This document shows, piece by piece, positions 9,801 through 12,313 of a stretch of DNA of 12,313 nt (the stretch's first letter is position 1; each line of letters starts with the position of its first letter). Both the position numbers and the translations under genes were made by a program. Under the pieces are notes generated by a model that worked only from the letters and a program-made list of their open reading frames with translations, did not search any database and was not told where the DNA came from. Source of the DNA: Candidatus Colimorpha onthohippi (GTDB lineage: Bacteria > Bacteroidota > Bacteroidia > Bacteroidales > P3); the NCBI GenBank assembly GCA_018064565.1, contig JAGHVA010000181.1:1-12313 (forward strand), in the 5' to 3' direction.

Positions 9801-12311
9801 GGCAAGAACAACTACACCAAGCCAACTACCAGCCTAAGCACCGTTCCAAGCACCGTATGGCTGGGCTTTCCACACTCCTCGGGTGGCGAGCATCCGTCGC
9901 CGGTTACCTATTACACCCTGGCACAGTCCATCTATCACATGAACGAGTTCGACGGTGGCGAGATCAGCGGTATCTCCTTCGGTTGGAACGACACGACGGA
10001 GAACAGGAACTTCAGCGTGTATATCTACATGGGCTATACCGACTATGTCGATTACGGCAACAACGGCGGTACCACCCCGCAGATGGGAGATAACGGCTAC
10101 CTTGTCTATTCCGGTACCATGAGGATGACACCAGGCATGGAAAACCGCGTTGATTTCGACCGCCACTTCTTCGTGGATCAAACCCTCGACAAGCAGGTTA
10201 CCGTTACAATAGAGTTGGCAAATCTTACCATGAGCGATTATGTTGGCGGCGGCTTTATGGGTACCGAGAACAGTCGCTACATGACCTACATCTACTATCC
10301 TGGCAAGGCTACCCCGACCTATAGTAGCCACAGCAAAGATGTTGGCTCTACCTCGCTGAAGGTGCGTCCCGACGTTCGGTTCCACTATTGCAACCACGTT
10401 GACCCATGTCCGTCGCCCGATACTGTGAACATCGAGGTCGAGGACACCAAGCCTACCACCGCCACGCTGCGGTGGAACGAGATGCGGACCGACTACCCGT
10501 TCGACAGTACGGAGACCTACTACGATGTGGTGCTCTGCAAGCACGAGCTGGTCTATCCCGACGCTATCTACCGCAACCGTACTACGCTGAGCAAGCATAA
10601 CGAGGCTCTTGACTTCTATGCCGGCGCGGAAAATGGCGACAGCTACGACACCTTGATCTATGCTGCCAAGCGTACCAACGCCATTACCTTTGAAGATGAG
10701 AACGGCGTAGGCCTGCTCTGCCCGAACACCGACTACTACTGCTACCTGCGTACCAACTGCTCGAGCGTGGAGGGCGATGCCGATGAGGACCGCCCATACG
10801 GCGGATGGAAGTTGGTTGAGTTCACCACGCCTTCGGTCTGCCTGCCCGTCAAGGATCTCGATGTGCAGATTCTCTCGCCGCACCATGCTTCCATAACATG
10901 GAACCAGACCATTGAGGGCCTGCCAGGGCAGACGCCTAACTTCTCTTACCGTCTCTCGACCAACTCGTTGATAAGCGACACTATGACGCTGGCGGGCGAC
11001 GAGGCGCACAACCTCCACGACGGCATACTCGACCTGCCTGAACTGACTTGCAACAAGAACTACTACTTCTTTATTTCTAATCAGTGCGACAAGAGTGTGC
11101 AGATGAACCGTGGAACATACGCCTGCTTTAACGACTTCGACACTGTCAGTCCTTACCGCGCCATCAGCTTCTCGATGCCTCCATGTTGCCCAAGCCCCAC
11201 AGAGTTGAGAGTGGATAGCGTGGGGTCGCATGAGGTGGTTCTCTCGTGGGACAGCGTGGCATTTGAGGACAGCTGGCAGATGGTGTTTGTTTATGGCCCC
11301 GCCGTCGATAGCCAGGAGATGGCTCGTCAGTTCGTTATCCACAAAGACGACGTAACGCGCAGCGTGGTCAACGACACCACACGCTATCGTTATGTATCCC
11401 ATGGTCTGGAGCCTAACCGTGAGTTCCGCTTCTACGTCCGCAGCCGCTGCGGCGACGAGTTCGGTCCCATCACCAACGGTGCCAGACAGCGCACCCTCGA
11501 CACAGCAGCCGCCTTCGCCACATATAGGATTGGCGACTATGCCACCTACAAATGGGTTTCGCCCAACTATACGCACAGGTGGACCTACACCCCATATACC
11601 TCCACACGCACGACAGAGTTTGAGAAATACTGCCAGGTAAACGACAGTCTCTCCACCATCGACATCATCGACTGCCTCGACAAGAATAAGCTGAAGGTGG
11701 CCAACCCGCAGTTTACCCTCACCAGTATCCACACCGACAGCGTGGTGCTTCTGGAGCAGGTGCCTTGGCGCAAGCAGATAAGCAATCCGCAGACGTTGGA
11801 GGTGAAGACCGGCTCGACCAGCAAGCCTGCTTTCCCAGGTGTGAACGACACCCAGCAGGGCGATTTCCGCAGTCAGACGGTACACTACCGTATCTATGCC
11901 GAGGACACCACCTACTTCCGCGACTGGACGGTGAACGTGATATGCCCCGTCGAGGACCTCGTATGCCAGCGCAGCGCATACACTAAGAATCATTTCGATA
12001 TCAGTCCTATACAGACCGCCGAAACAGGCATCCACTACTTCCGCGACACGGTGTGTCGCGAGCCTAACTATACCGCTACCGACAACAGCTGCTCGCTCAA
12101 GGACAGCACCCGCGTGCTGCTGCTCGACGTGGTGCGCACTCCTATGGTGAGCATCCAGCCGGTGGACCTGAGCATCTGCCAGGGCGACAGCGTGGTGCTG
12201 CAAGGACAGGGTGAGGAGAGCGACCTGCTCATCCCGCTCGACAGCTCGCTGGTTCATATCGGCGACATCTACTGTACCGACCCGACGCGCGGCGACCGCG
12301 ACACCATTGTC
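3..12311 (+). CDS. Giant multidomain FN3 / jelly-roll surface protein, interior fragment (open at both ends)
   Basis: A single frame is open for 4,103 codons with no stop; I read every codon through to the window edge and found no frameshift. The sequence contains at least 15 fibronectin type III modules, 10 MAM-like (choice-of-anchor J / cleaved-adhesin type) jelly rolls, two DUF5018-like domains, one further beta-sandwich and the start of a Cys-rich terminal repeat. It is rich in Tyr, Thr, Asp and Asn, with regularly spaced Cys, as expected for an exported protein with disulfides. No membrane segment, protease triad or glycosidase motif was recognised. In Bacteroidota such chains are usually secreted through the general pathway and displayed outside the outer membrane, often by the type IX system; that is inference here because neither terminus is visible. 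The likely role is adhesion or cell-surface structure. Confidence is high for the frame and domain classes, low for the biological role. Confidence 0.96.
819..1769 (+). other. Unit 2: FN3-2 (residues 273-381) and jelly roll 2 (382-589)
   Basis: FN3-2 begins CPTPHYLSAV, has the B-strand Trp at 293 (VTLDWE) and the F strand EYDFFVYAFC ending at Cys360. It is long (about 109 residues) because of an insertion between the C and E strands. Jelly roll 2 begins at Cys382 with LPYKENFE, then PDCW (Cys423), ALVMRT, VALPRI, TLELGYIDL, ARIAFRY and the closing strand VMIDDIEV. One extra Cys sits in VVPPCFDY. The order of motifs matches the choice-of-anchor J pattern strand by strand. Confidence 0.85.
1770..2603 (+). 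other. Unit 3: FN3-3 lacking both cysteines (590-679) and jelly roll 3 (680-867)
   Basis: FN3-3 has the B-strand Trp612 (ATIEWN) and the YGPKGF motif at 625-630 that recurs in FN3-6, -7 and -8. It lacks the opening Cys (the position reads GEVKRATNL) and also the FG-region Cys (His663 in LTSHGV). Jelly roll 3 starts at Cys680 with MPYGNNFDN, then NCW (Cys719), AVMPYSG, the strand MRISFNYRFFD, AELGIMSS and LLIDDLKM. An extra Cys occurs in NNVCGA between the opening motif and NCW. Confidence 0.83.
2604..3431 (+). other. Unit 4: FN3-4 with a WSEWS motif (868-958) and jelly roll 4 (959-1143)
   Basis: FN3-4 runs from Cys868 (CRAPKG) through Trp887 (AHVYWT) to Cys941 (YLRSQCDD) and then WSEWS at 946-950 just before the G strand. 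Jelly roll 4 opens at Cys959 with VPYSQAFDG, then PDCW (Cys995), ALALRS, VVLPLLEV, LDITFDYRNQN, TLELGVC and VVYIDNINI. The FDYR and IDNI strands are close to the consensus seen in unit 6 and 7, so this is one of the least diverged copies. Confidence 0.85.
3432..4265 (+). other. Unit 5: atypical FN3-5 (1144-1248) and cleaved-adhesin-type jelly roll 5 (1249-1421)
   Basis: FN3-5 starts RPEVPVLRAAY without the opening Cys and has no FG-region Cys (VKAVYAPGDTSPWS); its B strand is poorly defined, so the FN3 call is tentative. Jelly roll 5 is of another subtype: CWDEDFEGDVSDW, then NNDKWMIG, LKGLYVTDNG, a long mid strand with SYDFMYLYLVP, and GAIDNLRI. This is the pattern of the gingipain/cleaved-adhesin branch of the MAM-like fold. 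It has no CW at the usual place and instead has Cys in SCNWRCW. Base composition falls to about 47-50% GC in sampled lines and rare codons (TTA, TCA, CGA, AGA/AGG, GGA) become common, unlike the flanks. Confidence 0.72.
4266..5159 (+). other. Unit 6: FN3-6 (1422-1516) and jelly roll 6 (1517-1719)
   Basis: FN3-6 runs from Cys1422 (CPVATSVTL) through Trp1442 (AKVRWN), the YGTAGF motif at 1459 and ITGLTPGQSYTVLVRRNC to Cys1499; it is the most canonical FN3 in the window. Jelly roll 6 opens at Cys1517 with IPYTEDFQSY, then GECW (Cys1555), TVLPEL, LKVTFDYRYYYR, LLEVGYITD, FVPLMTM, ARIAFRL and AAIDNVVV. The return to high GC and the usual codon set at about 4266 is sharp and coincides with the opening Cys of FN3-6. 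Confidence 0.87.
5160..6119 (+). other. Unit 7: FN3-7 (1720-1807) and jelly roll 7 (1808-2039)
   Basis: FN3-7 has Cys1720 (CPSLEGLSAT), Trp1740 (VLLTWD), VEYGTKGF at 1751-1758, and YYDFYVTPIC ending at Cys1792. Jelly roll 7 opens at Cys1808 with LPYSENFEDYD; the CW (Cys1863) comes 55 residues later, the longest such gap here, because of an insertion. Then come ALVLRARG, AVLPEF, LVLSFDYRHGW, TLVLGYVVYD, ARIAFLYRG and VLLDNINV. A second Cys pair (1976 and 1989) flanks the TRIEYDF strand and could form an additional local disulfide. Confidence 0.87.
6120..7004 (+). other. Unit 8: FN3-8 (2040-2128) and jelly roll 8 (2129-2334)
   Basis: FN3-8 has Cys2040 (CPTVRNVMF), Trp2060 (SILGWT), IEYGRKGF around 2071-2078 and YDFYVTAHC ending at Cys2111. 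It is closely similar to FN3-7, suggesting these two units share a recent common ancestor relative to the rest. Jelly roll 8 opens at Cys2129 with VPYAEDFDGY, then PQCW (Cys2176), ALALNSHG, AVLPEF, LQLSFSYKK, AEVGYVKNL, FYPLRELP and LYIDNVQM. The usual ARIAF strand is replaced by YYPAFSFIYDG. Confidence 0.86.
7005..7928 (+). other. Unit 9: FN3-9 (2335-2431) and jelly roll 9 (2432-2642)
   Basis: FN3-9 begins at Cys2335 (CRLVDSTS), has a roughly ten-residue insertion before the B strand, Trp2363 (FHVVWN), and the F strand FHFNITTVC ending at Cys2415. Jelly roll 9 opens at Cys2432 with LPYYEDFNDPG, then PVCW (Cys2468), ALGLYSKG, ASMPHF, LGIDFFYGNFS, QIGVMSNPDD, FIPFVILP and MFIDSVLA. An RGD tripeptide occurs at 2503-2505 between CW and the mid strand; there is no evidence that it acts as a cell-binding site. 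Confidence 0.84.
7929..8819 (+). other. Unit 10: FN3-10 (2643-2758) and degenerate jelly roll 10 (2759-2939)
   Basis: FN3-10 runs from Cys2643 (CRRPENVYVTD) through Trp2663 (AVLHWS) to Cys2739 (YYFTVRGNC). The two Cys are 96 residues apart, well above the 71-88 usual in this protein, because of an insertion in the C-to-E region. Jelly roll 10 opens at Cys2759 but the PY-x-E-x-F signature is replaced by LPLPQQEYLQM, and the CW Cys2783 follows after only 24 residues. Later strands remain: ALAMYAS, VELPKM, ALLVRYNIWG and LMLYVDNIFV. It is the most eroded standard copy and the last one before the architecture changes. Confidence 0.78.
8820..9131 (+). other. FN3-11 (residues 2940-3043)
   Basis: The domain opens at Cys2940 (CDRPSNLVTA), has B-strand Trp2960 (LKLKWN), the C strand APRYEIAYG, LPGLTASTGYDIAVRALC ending at Cys3024 and SEWSNV before the G strand. 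It follows jelly roll 10 in the normal order but is not itself followed by a jelly roll, so it marks the point where the FN3/jelly-roll alternation ends. Confidence 0.85.
9132..9482 (+). other. DUF5018-like domain A (residues 3044-3160)
   Basis: The segment opens with DILAYNVWDMV, then ATTIDHENHTINITLLN, LTETFTLASSSSYTTL, a polar stretch, VVDFLTYGEEALLNVHIDAY and closes on VVWIVTVRKNN. This order (an 'ILsF' opening, 'I....ntI.i..p', 'ptftls.ga', 'DF..p..YtV.A.dG....wtVtV') is the pattern I know from DUF5018 and related cadherin-like domains of Bacteroidota surface proteins. Those domains have no known catalytic role. It contains no Cys, in contrast to its neighbours. Assignment is by motif memory only. 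Confidence 0.5.
9483..9770 (+). other. FN3-12 (residues 3161-3256)
   Basis: It opens at Cys3161 (CPNPDVPVVIDT), with Trp3181 (MRVQWE), a short CC' region, FDTMIFPLDRKKDYYVYLRANC ending at Cys3234, and FSEWINVQQRT as G strand. It is compact (Cys spacing 73) and canonical. It lies between the DUF5018-like domain and an unrelated beta-sandwich rather than before a jelly roll. Confidence 0.85.
9771..10406 (+). other. Beta-sandwich module of a different Bacteroidota type (residues 3257-3468)
   Basis: This stretch lacks the PY-x-E-x-F, CW and FDYR signatures of the jelly rolls. It shows YYTLAQSIYHMNEF, GGEISGISFGW, RNFSVYIYMGYTDY, GYLVYSGTMRMTPG, FFVDQTLDKQVTVTIELANLT, RYMTYIYYPG and PDVRFHYC. The scheme 'aQ.iY...E...G.I..I.F.......R...iYmg.T', 'lVysG....' and 'RP.irF' recurs in Bacteroidales FN3 proteins, where I recall it as a carbohydrate-binding-like beta-sandwich without a firm function. 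Cys3257 opens it and Cys3463 is near its end. Whether it binds a ligand cannot be said from sequence. Confidence 0.6.
10407..10838 (+). other. FN3-13 with a long C-to-E insertion (residues 3469-3612)
   Basis: It opens at Cys3469 (CPSPDTVNIEV), with Trp3491 (ATLRWN), YYDVVLCKHE in the C strand, and YYCYLRTNC ending at Cys3586. The two framework Cys are 117 residues apart, the largest gap among all FN3 here; an insertion of about 35-40 residues containing HNEALDFYAGAENGDSYD fills the C-to-E region. Extra Cys occur in VVLCKHE, LLCPNTD and YYCYL. It ends with WKLVEFTTPSV. Confidence 0.78.
10839..11183 (+). other. FN3-14 (residues 3613-3727)
   Basis: It opens at Cys3613 (CLPVKDLDVQIL), has Trp3633 (ASITWN), NFSYRLSTNSL as C strand, and LTCNKNYYFFISNQC ending at Cys3695. 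It follows FN3-13 directly with no spacer module and precedes FN3-15, making the only run of consecutive FN3 domains in the window. The G-strand region (NRGTYACFNDF) is longer than usual and carries an extra Cys. Confidence 0.78.
11184..11504 (+). other. FN3-15 (residues 3728-3834)
   Basis: It opens with a double Cys (3728-3729, CCPSPTELRVDSV), has Trp3749 (VVLSWD), WQMVFVYGP, then HGLEPNREFRFYVRSRC ending at Cys3816 and GARQRTLDT as G strand. It is the last clear FN3 in the window. The GLEPNREFRFYVRSRC strand pair is a textbook FN3 E-F region. Confidence 0.85.
11505..11942 (+). other. DUF5018-like domain B (residues 3835-3980)
   Basis: The segment opens AAFATYRIGDYATYKW, followed by an aromatic-rich stretch, then SLSTIDIIDCLDKNKL, VANPQFTLTSIHTDSVVLL, and closes QGDFRSQTVHYRIYAEDTT and FRDWTVNV. 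The closing strands correspond to 'DF..p..YtV.AeDg....wtVtV' and parallel domain A at 9132-9482. The opening part is less convincing and could be a separate small domain. Assignment is by motif memory. Confidence 0.45.
11943..12311 (+). other. Start of a Cys-rich 'CDS'/CQGDS repeat region (residues 3981-4103, cut by window end)
   Basis: After Cys3981 comes LVCQRSAYTKNHFDISPI, TAETGIHYFRDTV, NSCSLKDSTRVLLLDVV and TPMVSIQPVD, then LSICQGDSVVLQGQG. The first part resembles the Bacteroidota repeat 'iC.g..Y...gF.i....T..tG...y......CDS...L.L.V.p', and the second the opening of Ig-like/SprB-type repeats ('TICQGDSVTLTA'). Such modules often lie toward the C-terminal part of gliding- or type IX-exported giants, so the C-terminus may be near, but the window ends first. 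Confidence 0.5.
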
Positions 12312-12313
12312 TC

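Noticed and set aside
9834..12257. 807-codon open frame on the minus strand
   Set aside because: It lies exactly antiparallel to the codons of the sense gene, its translation is rich in Val, His, Ala and Gly without recognisable domains, and its length is explained by scarcity of TTA, CTA and TCA codons in the sense frame.
3..12311. Tandem DNA repeats or recombination hot spots between modules
   Set aside because: Modules are alike only at motif level; I saw no long near-identical DNA stretches between units, so recent tandem duplication is not supported.

Overview
The window is the interior of one very large gene. Reading the + strand in frame 3 gives 4,103 consecutive sense codons (positions 3 to 12311) with no stop codon, and the frame runs off both ends. 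Neither the start (signal peptide, ribosome binding site, promoter) nor the end (sorting signal, stop, terminator) is visible. The visible part alone would be a polypeptide of roughly 450 kDa. No intergenic space, RNA gene, mobile element, CRISPR array or second gene can be supported. Because the frame begins at position 3, residue number within the window equals codon start divided by 3; all residue numbers below use this.

The protein is a chain of beta-sandwich modules typical of giant secreted or surface proteins of Bacteroidota, especially gut, oral and rumen Bacteroidales. Fibronectin type III (FN3) modules alternate with jelly-roll modules of the MAM-like / 'choice-of-anchor J' / cleaved-adhesin kind (motifs PY-x-E-(N/D)-F, then C-W, then LP....FDYR, then (I/V)DN(I/V)). 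The organism call rests on this architecture, not on any marker gene; genus cannot be given. Most of the window is GC-rich (sampled lines about 60-65%).

Layout: positions 3-8819 hold ten FN3 + jelly-roll units (the first FN3 is cut by the window edge). From 8820 the strict alternation stops: FN3-11, a DUF5018-like domain, FN3-12, a different beta-sandwich, three FN3 in a row (13-15), a second DUF5018-like domain, and finally the start of a Cys-rich repeat region with a CQGDS Ig-like/gliding-protein flavour.

The most informative internal signals are: (1) FN3 cysteines are kept or lost strictly in pairs (12 complete domains have both, 2 have neither, none has one), which predicts an intradomain disulfide; (2) unit 5 (about 3480-4260) differs from everything around it in base composition, codon use, cysteine pattern and jelly-roll subtype, and looks like a module acquired or recombined separately; (3) about thirty D-(S/T)-hydrophobic/T tripeptides match the Bacteroides general O-glycosylation sequon. 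Function is best stated as a large extracellular adhesin or structural surface protein; no enzymatic motif was seen. I did not find a new multi-gene system here.
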